Source of the DNA: Xestospongia bergquistia
Taxonomy: Eukaryota > Porifera > Demospongiae > Haplosclerida > Petrosiidae
Length of the DNA stretch: 64,000 nt
Assembly (NCBI GenBank): GCA_963965975.1
Contig: OZ014423.1
Span: forward strand, 1,488,001-1,552,000
Direction: 5' to 3'
Position 1 is the stretch's first letter. Each line of letters opens with the position of its first letter. Positions 48,724-63,248 of this stretch are shown here, piece after piece. The position numbers were made by a program, and so were the translations under genes. The notes under the pieces were generated by a model. That model saw nothing but the letters and a program-made list of their open reading frames with translations, ran no database searches and had not been told where the DNA came from.

Positions 48724-50864
48724 TATGAATAAGATTATCGTTCACTGTGGCAACGGTATGTTCGGACTGTTTTTTTAATGATTAATGATCTGTTTATGTC
48801 CGTCAATTGAGATTTTACAAGTAAAACTGTCTGCTAGCTATTATGATGCCCAGCTGTATTGATATATCACTGATAAGAATGTTATTATAGACTGCTAACA
48901 TAGACATATGTAAACTCTTTTTATCTTGTAGGCTTCAGAGGCTATGTCTTATGTGGCAGGATATACAGTAGCTCATGATGTCAGTGCTAGAGATTGGCAG
49001 CTGCAAAAGAATGGGAAACAATGGCTGTTGGGAAAAACGTTTGATACATTTTGTCCACTTGGTCCTGCTCTTGTAACTACAGCATCCATTTCAGGTACAT
49101 CTTTTTAAAAGATGGAATTTGCTGTCCTCAATGGATTAGCTGTACATAGTATATATGATTGGTGACATATTAATTCTGACATTTAAATAAAAGGGCTCTG
49201 TATCTTAGTCTCCTAAACAGTCAAATTCATTAACCTGTTAATCTTGTGCAGCTAAAATTCAATAACAGAGAGATCACATGTTATAATCTTGTGATATAGT
49301 GGAATTTCCTTTCTGTTGATGTATGTGAGTGTACAGGTGGACCATAGGAAACAGTTATTGTATTATTTTCAATTTCCTATGGTTCCCTTTGTTGTCATGA
49401 CAATGAGAGATGTGTGACAGGTACCTGTAACATGATGATATTAATTTAAATACTGCAATGATGTCTGCCATCTTCTTTAATAATATTGTTCTATGCTCCT
49501 TTGCACACTTGTTATTGACAGCTGTTTCTTTACTATAGTCTGTTTTGTTTTTATTGTATGGTATAATGAAGGCTACATGTGGTTTACCTTATATAGTTAT
49601 CAATAAGGTAGTTAACATTTGTTGGTTGAAGTCTAATAAATGTCCACCTCTCTACCTACGACAATGAAATATTTCTATTAAACTTTAAACTGTAGTGATG
49701 ATGAAATCTAATGCCAATGGTAGGTAGCATTGTGTAAATCTTCAAACTACTACTATTGAACAATGTGAATGATTGTAATAGTTTTTGTCTTTATAAGGCA
49801 AAACCACACAGACAGCATTACTAATGACCACAATGGTAATATAGTATAGTTTACTCGCATTAACTTAAGCATTTGGCTTTGTTTATTTTGACTACTTCCA
49901 CTATCAATTGCCATTCTTTGTATTGTGTTTTCAATTCATATCTATTACTATCATTACTAAGTTACCAGTATTGTCTATGAATGAAATATTACATAAAGAG
50001 GATGTGTAGAGTTGTAGACGAAGTCATTGAAGTGATTAAGAAGGTCAAAGTGTATGTGAATAGACATCACTGATAATAATAACAAAAAGACTGTGACGTA
50101 CTAATAAATTATATTGTGTAATGTAGGTAGGAGAACATAAATTATGTTACATTGTGATCATTTTTTTCTCTGCTGTGCTAATTACAGTAATGTAGTGATA
50201 AAGGTTTAATAATTTTTTTTCATTCAGAATTTGTCATTTTTTTCAGATCCTCATAATCTTGGTATTCGTTGTCGTCTAAATGGAGAACTAGTTCAAAACT
50301 CCAACACTAACCAGCTGGTTCACAAGACAGAGGCTCTTGTGGCCTTTATCTCTCAGTGAGTTCACCTGTTACTAAGATCATTATTGAATGTTTGTTTTTT
50401 TCTATAGATTTGTCCCGCTCAAACCTGGAGATGTGGTGCTTACTGGAACTCCTCCTGGAGTAGGATGTTTTCGCAAACCACCTTTGTGGCTAAAGGTATT
50501 TACAACTGTTAATAACATTCATTACTCTCTAATTAATAATCTGTGTTCATTGGTTATGTCATTAATTGAATGGTTGGTGACATGTGTTGATCTAACGACA
50601 ACACTATATATAGTAGTAATTATATATTCATTACTCTCTAATTAATAATGAATGTTATCATATAACTCATATTCATTGTTATATTGTTGATTTAATGTCT
50701 AATGACATTTGTAATATGACAATATTAAGCAAATAAGACTAACTGTAATAATAGATGTATTTAGAACTTTTATCTTCATGTATCATCATGGAAACTGACA
50801 ATTTTAATTGTCTTATCTGTTGATATTAACTAATGGAGACATAGTGGCTTTGTTTTGACTCAAA

Positions 50865-50916
<52 letters not shown>

Positions 50917-51140
50917 TCCCCCTCTCTCTCTTCCTCCCTCCCTCCCCCCTCTCTCTCTTGATCTCTCCCTCTCACCTTTCCCTCCCTCTCTCTCCCTCTC
51001 TCTCTCTCTCTCCCTCCCTCTCTCTCTCCCTCCCCTACTTTTTCTCTCTCTCATTCTTACCACTTTGATCTATATAGAAAGGAGATGTTGTAGAATGTGA
51101 AATTGATGAAGTAGGCAAAATCACTAATGTGATTCAATAA
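45908..51140 (+). CDS. FAHD2: Fumarylacetoacetate hydrolase domain-containing protein 2
   Basis: Seven exons: 45908-46227, 46283-46511, 47395-47454, 48932-49094, 50247-50355, 50408-50495, 51078-51140; 343 residues (human FAHD2A 314). The first ~47 residues are basic and Ser/Thr-rich, like a mitochondrial presequence, before [11 protein letters not shown]. The FAH fold is clear: [27 protein letters not shown], metal-binding [53 protein letters not shown] and [13 protein letters not shown]. Likely a mitochondrial hydrolase or decarboxylase; the substrate is not known from the sequence. Introns 2-4 are long and full of microsatellites. AATAAA lies at 51199-51204. Confidence 0.93.
47739..48722. 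repeat. AT, CA and AAT microsatellites in FAHD2 intron 3
   Basis: (AT)n at 47739-47768, (CA)n at 48110-48171 and (AAT)n at 48681-48722. The rest of the intron shows no coding signal. Confidence 0.9.
50868..51055 (+). repeat. CT-rich low-complexity tract before the last FAHD2 exon
   Basis: Nearly 190 bases of CT/CCCT repeat ending 22 bp before the terminal exon. Long open frames across it on both strands are low-complexity artefacts. Confidence 0.9.
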
Positions 51141-52124
51141 TGTTAATCATGATTAGCTAACAAATGGTTTAGTATTTTGCTTTTTTGATTGTTTTGCCAA
51201 TAAATTCCATATTATTAAAATCATCAGAACAAGTTAGGTAATCACTGTGTTAAAAGTTGTTGTTAGTTAAACATTCCAAATGTTTTAACCTCCAAAAGTC
51301 AATCTCAATAGTTTCAAATAAAACTTCTAGCTAGTGTTAGTTACACAATTCTCTACAAAATTCAAGAATTAAGTACATACAATTAAAATTAAGTTGTTCA
51401 TCAAAACAAAAAAAGGTTATATACTATCTTATTATAGATAACTTAAATGTCAAACAATTTTAAAAATAGTTTTATGTCTACATAACAAACAATTTTTGCC
51501 ACTATTAGGATTATGTAACACAATCGAGTTGTTTAGGTAGATACATTAATTGATATGGTATAGCTAATCTCAGCTATAATTGTCTTAGCAATGTAACAGG
51601 TGAGCAGAAGAGGATAACTCAAGAGGAGGAGATCGACTCTTACTGTGATCTAGAGGTGTCTCGCCATTTGTATTAACAGAGTCTACATGATCACCATATA
51701 CCAGAGGTATTGATATCTAAAGTCTTGTCCAATCTTAAAGCTAAACGAGTGGCCAGTTATAATGTGCTTCAATAACTTTATAGGTACCACAGTTGAGTAT
51801 CCGTCAAAGAAATGGGTTTATGTTGCTAACATTGAACTTCCTATTCAGGAATGCATGTAGTAATGTTGATCTACTTGGTAGATAGAGAGACTGAGACATA
51901 AGCTCTTTTCCAAGTTTATATAATTCTTTATTCATTGGATGTAAGTAAGTCTAACTATTTCACAACAAGAACAAAACAAATCATTGTATTCCTGTTCCTT
52001 GAAGCCACAAATTTCTTTGTCCATTTAATAACTTCTTCAATTAAAATTATAATATATCCTATTGGCCCTTCACAGTTATATACAAATAAATAAAGTCAAT
52101 AATAACAAATTAGTTTTATTATAA
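51141..52124. other. Intergenic, nothing recognised
   Basis: Spacer between the convergent 3' ends of FAHD2 and SERHL-like B. The FAHD2 poly(A) signal lies at its start. Confidence 0.6.
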
Positions 52125-54195
52125 TCACAGTCGACTTGCTAATTTATAATTAGAATGTATTGTAGAAGTTAGAAGAAACAAACTTACTAAAGAAGATAAT
52201 GTTTCTGGATTATATATCTGCACATAATGACCGCCAGGAATTTCAACTAATTTCAGCTAAATAATGAGTAAATAGATATGGATAGATAGAAGAAGATGGA
52301 TGAATGGATAGATGAATATAATGGATGGATGAATTAGATTCAAATAAGTTACTTTGTCTTTTGGTATCGCATCATATACATTACTAAAAGATGTTTCCAG
52401 ACAGAAATCACTTTCTTTTGGTCTGTTATAATGACAAGATAACTGTTGCTTATAATTATTGGACAGCCATACTTTATGACCAAGGTAGGACAAGAAATTT
52501 GTTTTGAAAAAGCACTGTACAATATATCAGGACAAAACAATAAAAAAGGCTAAAAATAGTAACAAAATCATAACAAGAACCAAATTATGTCTGTACCTCT
52601 TTCAGTCTGGGGTCATGGGTAAAACAATATCCTCCTTCCACTTTCTTGCTTCCTCTTATAGCTAAAATCTCTGCCACTTCATGTGTTATTCGTGTATCAG
52701 AGTCATACCTGGAAGCAAATGTTCTATTATAAATAAATGAAAAATGAGATTTAAGTATTCCAGTTGAATGTTCACCTCTCAAGAATATCATTCCAAGTCG
52801 GAAAAATCTTATTACTTTTGGTAGCTAGAGGGAAGCTCAATGTATAGCCCATTAGCCTAGGTATGTTCTCCTGTATGTAATGACATCATAATGACATCAC
52901 ATTGCATACTATGTAGTTGGTTCTATTCCATTAAGCTTACACAATTAATATATAGTTGCTTGGATATGTTACCTAAGATGTGAATCTTTTACATATTACT
53001 GACACAGTAAAGGCTAAGGTAATGATACTGACAATTAACGTAACAGTTATTGGCAAATAACAATGGGTACAAGGCCAAATCAACTGAGAAGTCAAAAGTG
53101 TTATGTTTTGTTAATTTCTATTTTATGTTGTTAATATACAATATATGTCTATCAGAACAAGCTACGTACACCAGTATTTATTTAGTTAATAACATTATAA
53201 CATCAATACCACTGGTTCAGCCATGACTCCAGGAGGATCTATTAAAATCACACTCTTGACTTGGTCTGGTCGAGCGGCAGCATACTGACATAACAACAGG
53301 ATATAATGACTGGTATAATCAATATGAAGGACAACTTACAAATATAGCCACGTTGGTACCTAAGCAAATAAAATAAAGTGACACATAAAAACTTGACCAA
53401 GTCTGACAAAAAGACTCTTATTACCTTTTGTCAGACTCAGTTACAAATATAGAGATATAACTTACTGTAAGAATGACAAAGAAAAGAGAACGTCTTCCAT
53501 TCTAAGGCTGCAAAGATGAGACACTTATAACAAAATGATTATAAACTATATGATATTTTATGATATTATCTATTTTCTTACTGTCTACAATTTTCTTTAC
53601 ATCATCAACATTATCTAATAAATGATATCGTGTACACTCGTGTCGATGAGATGACTGTCCGTGACCAGGTAAGTCTATTGCTATCACGTATAAATCTAGT
53701 GAAGGACATATAAAATCATAATTAGTAGGTTGGGTTTTTCTCAAATTAGATTGTATAAACAAAATTATATATCAACAGACATGGATTTTATTTTAATTTA
53801 TGTAGAAGTATACCTATAATTATTGGTCTAAAATGAAAGCTTAAAGTTGTAATTTGTGATCATCTAAATATATTAATTATGAATATATGCCATAAATGAA
53901 AGCTGGTATCCGTGACAAAATTTAGAATTACACTATATTAGCAACTACCTTTAGACAGAAGAGGTATCAGTTTATCAAATGATCCAGCATTATCATATAA
54001 ACCTACAATATAGAAATATAATCATTCTTTAATATATAATAACCATGAGTTACCATGCATAGCCAGTACTGGCTGTCCTCCTGGATCTCCCCATGCTTTT
54101 CCTGCTATGTAACCCCATGGTACAGGTATATTGACTAGACAATAAAAGAAACAATTGAATTATATTAGAGAATAGATCTAACCTGATGCAGCCAT
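52125..54195 (-). CDS. Serine hydrolase-like protein (SERHL family), copy B, altered active site
   Basis: Twelve exons: 54195-54183, 54134-54054, 54002-53949, 53695-53582, 53507-53466, 53359-53340, 53284-53213, 52870-52776, 52708-52597, 52549-52473, 52422-52353, 52256-52125; 293 residues. Alpha/beta-hydrolase fold: IPVPWGYIAGKAWGDPGG, VLAMHG, VIAIDLPGHGQSSH and a C-terminal GGHYVQIYN supplying the His. The nucleophile elbow reads LCHSYSTN (Ser100). Copy A and the family have CHSMG, so the small residue after the nucleophile is now Ser. The preceding LGW is LEW. The shortest intron is 50 bp. Exon borders match copy A one for one except at the 5' end, where copy A has one extra exon. Activity is doubtful. 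Confidence 0.85.
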
Positions 54196-54346
54196 TACTG
54201 CTTAGCCAAGAGGAAATGAATCACTCACAAGCAGGAAGTTATAATTAATAATGATTATTATAACTTATTTCAATCTTTTGTTATATCATTAACAACAAAC
54301 TCTTCTAAAAAAATTACACCTGTTTTTAAAGATAATCAACAAAATT

Positions 54347-56734
54347 TCACAGCTGACAAATTAATTTATAATCAGAATGTATTGCACACGTGAGAAGAAA
54401 CATGTTGACTAAAGGAGCTAGATATTCATGATTGTACATATGAAGATGGTGACCTCCAGATACTTGAACTAGTTTGACCTAAAATAACAACAAACAGTGC
54501 TAGCCTCAATCCAAGGAAAAAATTTACCTTATCTTTTGGTACTGACTCCAATCTTTTATTTACTCTGGCTGCATTAAAGAAAGTATCTTTGGCCCTGCAA
54601 TGAAACATATTTAACTTGTTAACATTTACTATTTAACTATCATACATTATCAAGAGAGTTGGACAGGGAATATTCTTTAAAAATACATCATTCACTATCT
54701 CTGGAATATATAACAGTGAAGGCTAGAAATGAAGACAGTTAGTTTATTGCTGTTGTAACAATACTTCCTGCATACCTCTTTGAGTCGAGTATCACGACTG
54801 AAACGATAACCTCCTTCCACTTTAATTGTTCCTCTTGTGGCTAAGATCTCTGCTTCCTTTTGAGTTAGCTGTGGGTCATCAGCATGACCTTCCAATACTC
54901 TAATAACAGACAATGCAAGTAATATAGGAGGCATTTCATGAATACCTTTTGACAACGTCATCCCAAGTTGAATAAACTTTGGTATCTTTATGAATTGAAG
55001 TAACATCCAATGCATTGCCCATTAGTCTAGGAAGGTCATCCTAAACACGAGGTACTATATTGTTTAGTTATAATATATTTCTATATTACTAATGGTTTAG
55101 TCATAACACCAATATTCTCTATTAATATCATGTTCTTGACTTGATCTGGTTTGGCAGCTGCAAACTAAGAGAGAGAGAGAAGTCACAATAAGAGAACATA
55201 CAAACAGAGATAGATATGGACAAATAGAGACATACCCACGTAGCAATACCTGCACCTATAAAAATACAAAGTTGATATATGAAGAGACAGAAATGTTAAC
55301 TTACCCATAGAATGACAAAGAAAAGAGAATGTCTTCCAGCCTAAGGCTATATAAAAATAAATAATATCATTATGAAATCTATTAGTACATATTTTAACTG
55401 CCTATTACTCAACTATTTGATATTGTCAGAGAATTGTGTAAATGATCTGGCTTTCCATGGTTCCAGTTTATTAAAATCTATTTGTTAACCTACCATCTAC
55501 AACCATTTTAACATCTGAGATGTAGTCAACAAATTGATATCGACAACCTTCATGTCGATGAGATGACTGCCCATGACCGGGTAAGTCTATGGCTACCATG
55601 TATAAATCTAGAGAACAAAACAAAAGTCAAAAATTTAATAGAGAATTTAAATAACACTGCAATTAAGATATAGAAATGTGATATCTATAATTGTTGATAT
55701 CTATTTTGTAACTGTGTTTAGTATAGTTGGCTTTTATTAGCAAGAAAAAAACCTGGCATGAATAGATTTACAATTTAGTATGTTGCAATTATTATAGAAT
55801 TATCAGATTTGATTTACTTAGAATTTTGTCAACTTAAACTTCCACCAATATTTCCCATTAAAATAGATTAATTAATTAACACATAAAGTTATTAAATTAT
55901 TATTAATGTTCCTAAAAAAGAACACAATCTATAGAAATCAGTCTATATTTATCACTGTAGATATAGTTATTATATTGTTATAATCTCGATAATTTTAATA
56001 TGATGATTTACTAGACATCATTAATTTTATGAAACTTTATCACTAGATAGTCTCCTACCTTTAGACAACAAAGGTGCTAATTTATCAAATGTCCCGGCAT
56101 TATCAAGCCAACCTACACCAACAAAGTGAATGAATAAACATGAAGAAAATGTTGGACTTACCATGCAAAGCCAGTACCGGTTGTCCTCCAGGATCTCCCC
56201 ATGCTTTTCCTACTATATGACCCCATGGTACAGGTATGTGAACTAAACAATAAAAGTATCCTCCATATTACTGATAATCTCTTAATATGCAATACTAGCA
56301 TTTTGACCTGAATTTTTTAGAATTTAAAAGTACTATCTGTTTAATGATGACACATTTTGGTAGTTTGTTAATGTGATATTGTAAGATATATTATGTAAAG
56401 TGACTAAAGACATCATGGCAGATAATTAATACATTTAGCTTCCAAGGTTTAACATGTAGGTATCAGTAATATACAGGACTCTAGACACAGTATATATTAT
56501 AACATTCAAATAACACTACAAACTATAACTGCTATTTACAATACAAAAACTTATAACAACATGATATACTAAAATTATATATATAATTATAATATATATT
56601 ATATATATATTATATAACCTGGAGTGGATAGATCTTGCAGTAACTCTGACTTGACCTAAAAAACAAACAAAATAGTTGATCTTAAGTTTATAAACTCTCA
56701 TCAGTCATTAAACACGTACTTCACGGCCACTCAT
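54347..56734 (-). CDS. SERHL: Serine hydrolase-like protein (SERHL family), copy A
   Basis: Thirteen exons: 56734-56720, 56655-56619, 56242-56162, 56112-56059, 55607-55494, 55346-55305, 55255-55236, 55164-55090, 55040-54946, 54899-54776, 54722-54646, 54594-54528, 54478-54347; 310 residues, near the ~314 of vertebrate SERHL2. Motifs: PVPWGHIVGKAWGDPGGQPV, LALHG, VAIDLPGHGQSSH, the nucleophile elbow GWKTFSFLCHSMG (Ser113), GYRFSRDTRLKE, CPTLLIM and the C-terminal VSGGHHLHMYN. The active site looks intact. Substrate unknown; the family is linked to peroxisomes (family knowledge). It is followed by the diverged copy B on the same strand, 151 bp away, a tandem duplication. Confidence 0.9.
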
Positions 56735-58320
56735 TTTTCTTGTTAAAAGTATAGCCCTGTGAAAACCAGATCTAAGTCTGTTCATTAATTTATGTTAGCT
56801 CCACCCACTTAGAACTTGTATAAAAGTTTAACCCTTTTGCGATTAGCACGATGTGAGACGTTGAGAGTAGTTACTGCAGGTATAATCATGAATTGTGAAC
56901 ACAGTACTTTTGCTTGTGAACTGGAAACATTTTTATTACTAATACTAAGGTACATTATGGAAATTATATTTTTATATGCAAAGTCACGGATTGGACCAAC
57001 AAATTTATGAAAGGTGATTGTAAATTTTGTGACTCAAAATGCAAGTTCTGAATACAACTACACAATTTTATTCTTAAATGTTAATTTAATTAGCGGCTGG
57101 TTTAGAAAACTTATTTATTACATAATACAATAATTATTCTTGGTTGGGAAGCCAAAGAAACTTATTAGCATTGAGGGGGGCGTGGTACGGTGTGCTGGAC
57201 TAGCATATATCTAGAGGGGAGACTGTTGCAACTTGGCCAGTTTTTCATGCGTTTTTGGACTTGATCATTGCTGTATCTTGTTGAAGAAAGGAGGCACAAC
57301 CTACAAGGTCTTACTTGTGTAAGTTTTTTATAGTTCTTTCATGCATAGCCATTGTTGACAAATTAACAACTACAAACAGTAAATTAATCAGAATTACTTG
57401 TTAATCTAAACATACTCTGCTAATAAAGTTCTTCTCTCAAGTTAACAAGAGTCTTGCTAGGTCTTCAGAAACGACTTTAAAAAGGCAACAAATAGTCAAC
57501 CCCGCCTCAAACTTGGAGCTAGCTAGCTGCGACGTTGAGCTCGTTTCTGCTTTTTATTTGTAGCTTGTATTTTTGTTAAGTTTAGCAAGCTGCATCACTG
57601 GAAATTCCCAGCAGTAGGATCCTTTGCAGTTGTGCTAACATTGCAGCTTTATAGAGCAATGCAACCCTATATGTGCTTTTAATATTATAAGTGAAAGTTC
57701 TCTCTGTGACCTAGTTTACCAAACTTGTTAAAACTGCCAAAACCATGTAACTAGCTCAGGTTGGTATAACCACTGTATAAATCTTGAACTCTTTTTGGTT
57801 ACCTTTGAGTATTACTATCATCAAAACCTCAGACAAGTTGATGACAATTTGGGATTTGCTATTTCAATTTGTCTTGATTTGGGGATTGGTCTTCGCAGAT
57901 ATAGCTTACAGTTTAGACTTTCACTTCGTCTGTAAAATTGTACAAACATGATGTCCACAGACATTACTGAGAAGTGCACGTATAAAAGTAGCACTGCTTA
58001 ACAGTTGTAAGTTGTTCGTTTGACATCCCGGAATCTCTCTTGTCTTGTGAGGTGTGAAGTTGATGATTAGCAAGTAAATAACTCAATTCAGTTTAATTCA
58101 GGAGCTGTTTCAAAAACATTGTTTCTAAAGGTTGGATGAGTTGTTTTGTAAACTCTCTATTTAATAGTTAAAGTGTTTGTATTCATACTTACCTCACATT
58201 AAGCCATTCAGTAAAAGTATGCGTTCATTTTGCCTCTTTGTTCAAACCACCCACATTCCATTTTGTCTTTCTATAGATATAGTACAAGTGTTTTTCACTC
58301 AAGCTGAAGTTGAAAGTTCT
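56735..58320. other. Intergenic; upstream region of the EBF gene
   Basis: Between divergent SERHL-A and EBF. An acceptor at ~58277 precedes the EBF start codon, so a non-coding first exon should lie in this span. I could not place it. No other gene is seen. Confidence 0.5.
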
Positions 58321-61300
58321 ATGGCTCACGAGTCATCCCTTAGTCCTTCCATTCCTCCCGAACAAACTGCAGTATCATCAGCAATAATGGAGCACCCTGT
58401 TGTTCCCCAGAGGTAAGCTGTTAGTAAAACTCATTTGTATACATCTATTGATAATCAACAGTGACCTTTCTCAATAATGTATGTATTTTAAACTGCAGAC
58501 ACATTGTTGTGCTATTTAATTTATACCAAAAAAATGCTGTTTAAAAGTCAGCTGGTCTACTTTTTTGACATACAATACAATCAGCATCCTCTTATGGAGA
58601 CTCTTCTATAGAGTAGGTCTTCTAGCTCCTCCTGGTTATTAAGACTGGTTCACACAAGAAGCCCTGTATTGTATGTGTTTGTGTGCATTACAGTAATTGG
58701 ATAAATTTAATTATACCATTAGTTGAGCATGTGCAAGAAAAAGCTATAGATTTGCAAATTTGTGCAGTTGTAGATTTTAGCAACAAATATGATTATTTCT
58801 GCGGATGTTTTTGCAGTATTACAATTGTTGAGACTTTAGTTCTTATAGTTATTTGAATAAATACAACAAACAAATAAAATTAATAATTATATTGTTGTCA
58901 TGTAAGTATCTCCTTCAAAAGCCTGTTTTAAATATGAAGGGAGGCTCATTTTGAACGTAGCACAAGTACTATTGGGTAACTTGTGTTGTGTGTTATGATA
59001 ATATATCAATTTTCAGTAAAATGAAGCCCCTCTTAGCTTAAAATGCAATAATATTGTGGTTAACACCACCACAACTAATACCTCCCTCTCTGGTCTGTCT
59101 GTGATAACAATATTCATTGCTTTGATAAACATCAGTAAGCATCCAGCGTCAATATAAACGATACTACAAGCTTAGCACACGATACTATAAGCTTAGCACA
59201 CTGACCCTGGGTAGTTGACATTCTTTAGCAACCACTGGAATATATAACAATATTGTTATGCCTTTCTTTAATGTTATTCATAACTGGATTTCATTTGTAG
59301 GTTGACTTAATGGCATGTCATAAAGTTTGCAAATATAAACTACAACTTCAGACACCTTCTAATGCTAGCTTTACAGTGATTGTCTTGGTGGCATTAGCTA
59401 TGCTATAACTATTGATTATGGGTTCATTTATGTTATCAGTGAAACTAACACAAACATGTTTGAAAACTTGAAGATCTTTTTCAAAGAGTGATAACGTTAT
59501 GATGTGATGTTGCAATTTTCTATATGTGTATAATATGGACTTATCGGAGTTCAAGTTTTAGTTACAATATTATGTTAATTTTAAATTAGCATGCAAGATG
59601 TATTTGGATATTGTACTATTTTATATATTTTATACCTACAACCAGTCTGAATAAGTTATTTATATTGTACTTATCATATCACAACTTTCATTCATTACTC
59701 CCACTATGATTACTATACTCTTTATACACCAGGTCCAGTCCATATTGCATTGCCTCAGCTCAATTCGAAAAGCAACCACCTGACAACATGAGAAAGAGTA
59801 ACTTCTTTCATTTTATCATCTCTCTCTATGACAGTCAGCAACATCGAGTGCAAATACAAAAGGCCATCTTTAAAGATTTCTATGACACTTCTATAGTAAG
59901 TTTGATGTGTTGTTGATAACCACTTAATATTATACTTAAACTATTATACTCTATAGCTTTGTATTTGTTAATTCGATTGGCTTGATTTTAAGCTGTTTCA
60001 TATTTGATAAGAGAATGAAAACATTGATTATAGAACTGCTTTCAAAACCTTTGGGAAGTTTACTTTAATTCATTGATAATATTATTATTAATTAAAGGAA
60101 CATAATTATTGAATTAATATATTAGTTGCTATAGCAACTAATATTTTAGTTCATTGACTAAGGTTATCATGTCAACTATAGTTGATATGGTAATACATGT
60201 TATTATAGTGACAAATGACAACAGTCTTGATAACTTAGTCTATTCTGGCAGCTGGCATATATACCACATGCTCCTTTGATTTAAGATTACTAATGACAAT
60301 AGAAGCCTGTTGAGATGGTATCATGCTCTTTTTTGTGTTTTAATTTGACCAAAAAGAACAAATCGTGGTTATGTTTAGTAGGGGGTGTCATGACGGTTGT
60401 TAGGGCAGAAGCCTAGGATTGATAATTCCCAGAACATGATAATTTAACTTCCCTTGCAATCATATTGAATTCTGATCAATATTGAATTCCCTTGCAATCA
60501 TATTGAATTCTGATCAATATTGAATTCCCTTGCAATCATATTGAATTCTGATCAATATTGAATTCCCTTGCAATCATATTGAATTCTGATCAATATATAT
60601 GTGTGTAAAGATCTGTAGCAGGAAAACAATGTATTCCCAAACAAGCATATCCAACTTTCAAATAACTTCTGTTTCCTCCAATAGGATGGTCAAGAGTATA
60701 GAAATGGTCTGATCTATAAGCTACTTGTGGTCTACAGTGATGGTTAGTTTTAAGTACCACCCAATTTCATTCAACATATTTCTCAACCCATACAAAAGTG
60801 GTGGCATCTTTCTGGACCTACTGACTCTAGTTTAAGTGGGACTTCCTGACCCATAAAAATACTGTCAAGTGTAGAAGCCATCACCAATCCTACCCAGCTA
60901 TTTAGATTAGACTTAAGCGAATTAATAAGCATTAGCTTGCCATCCCATCACAGTGTTTACCAATAATACAGCCTGTTTGCATAAGGCACCTGCATTGAAG
61001 AGCTTGGGAAACCTACAGGATGTTAGTATGGCTGGAAACCCACTTATATAGGAGGAGTTGAGGGCTAGCTTTGTTTAATGTTGGTAACAGTATCTTTATC
61101 TGCTGCTGACCAAAAATATGGCATAAATAATTTGTATTCATAAGAACAAAAAGACCACTGCCTCTTTTGTCATGGGCTGTCTCTGATCAACAGGAACAAC
61201 AACATTATAGTAAAGTGCTTATTGAAAATTAAATATTTTATGACTAGTGCAAAAACTATCAAACCATTTCTGCCTGACATATTCTTAATGAGTTAATTTT

Positions 61301-61877
61301 TATTGTTGTAAGACAATTGATAAAATTTAAGTAGATCCTAATAAATCATTCACTTCTACTGAATGTGTAGTACTTTATACATGACTGGTCTTAGCTTGTA
61401 GCTTGAGAAAACACTTCATATTATCACTGCCACAATTTCTTCTAATTCTTCAGTTTCTGATAATATCATAGTCATCTATTGTTTTATTGTAACATCAGCA
61501 CTATTGTATAACAAAGGCTTTCAATAATTATTATATCCTTGTTTTGACATTTTGTGGCTGTCTGACTTTTTGGGTTCATGATATATTGGTTAGTGAAGCA
61601 GCCATCTTTGTCAGTGAATGGGATGGTGTCCAGACTCATTAGTAATAACCTCAATTTTACTAGAGCATATTGTGTGTGTGTGTGTGTGTGTGGATTCAGT
61701 ATTTACTCTACAAGACTTAAAAATATGATAGAAATATAGTACTTAGATAGACTTGTTATTGAATTTGTTTTTGTTCTTTAGGTACACAGAAAGAAGAAGA
61801 GTTGTGTGTCCGACTTATTGATTCCAGTACGAAACAGGTAAAATATTAATTAGTATTGTAAACTTTCTAATTACATG

Positions 61878-61976
<99 letters not shown>

Positions 61977-63248
61977 GCCTTAGTTGGTACCTTATGAAGG
62001 TACCAACAAGAACCCTGATTTTCGTCGAGTTCTATTGACTCATGAGTTAATATGTAGCCGTTGTTTGGAGCGAAGGTCCTGTGGTAACAAAAATGATACG
62101 CCATCTGATCCGATTATCCTGGACAGGTAGACATCAACATGTGATAATTACTACCTTTAGACCTTTGATAGATCCTATTTAAAATAGACCAACATCTGTT
62201 CAATCCTCTCTTCAGGATAATCGCCATGGTTACACCAAGGCGTATAACTAATATGGTTTGAAAGTGATGGTTGAATTGGTTTTTAATTCTAATGGGCCTC
62301 CCAATGGGAAATAGTTTTTACAGAGTACCAACCATCAAAAGAGCTCAATACATATAATTATAGTACAGTGTAAATTGATAGCATTCCATCCTGCAACACT
62401 GGACTTAGTTAATTTGTTTCATCAGCAGCTTAAACATTTAATTTTTTGGTCTCATAATTAGTAGTCACACCCCCTATTCTATTGTACTACATGTGGTAAT
62501 ACAGTCATTTGAGCCATCTAGTTTTTGACTGGTCTGAGTTGTGCCACACCTCTCTATAGTAACATGAGCTGTTTGTTCACTTTGTGCTTGAAGCATCAAA
62601 AAGGGTGGGTTAGAGAGCAGCTGGATGGTGGGTGGATCATAGAGTGCCAGGCCTAGATGGGCTATAAGCAGCTTAGTGCATAGTACAGGAAGTCAATGTA
62701 AGATTATTCTTTGGGTGTATAGTTAGTGGTTAAAGAGCTCATAGATTGAAATCTCCCCTTCATATCCTATGCTACTCATTCTAAGAAAAATTCCACTTTC
62801 ACTTACAAACTTGAAAGACATTCACTTTAGAAAAATGAACACCTTTGATAATGACATGATGCTTGAATCTCTCTCTCTCTCTCTCCTCCTTTTAGTTTTC
62901 GATTAAAGATATTTGCAAAGTGTAATCAAAATTGTCTTAAAAATGCTGGTAATCCTAAAGACTCCAGAAGAAGGTTCCAGGTACTTTTGACAACCAAGAT
63001 AACTATTAACACTTTAATGTCTTTCTCTCCATAATTATAGGTGGCCATTTATAATATAGATCACATTTCAAGTCCACCAATTGCCTGCTCTGAATCAATG
63101 TTTGTGCATAACAACTCAAAGCATGGTCGAAGACCTATTTATAGAGACAATGTCGTAGGTGATGGTAAGAATGATGTAATGAGAATAAAGCCTGTAAAGC
63201 CTGTTTTGTGTAACTATATTTATTTTAACCTTATAGAAATAAACTTTA

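Noticed and set aside
50855..51100. Ser/Leu and Arg/Glu repeat ORFs over CT tracts (also ~61871-62104 and 63116-63316)
   Set aside because: Pure microsatellite translation.
60451..60594. Considered as a CRISPR-like array
   Set aside because: Units are contiguous 38-bp tandem repeats with no unique spacers, in an animal intron.
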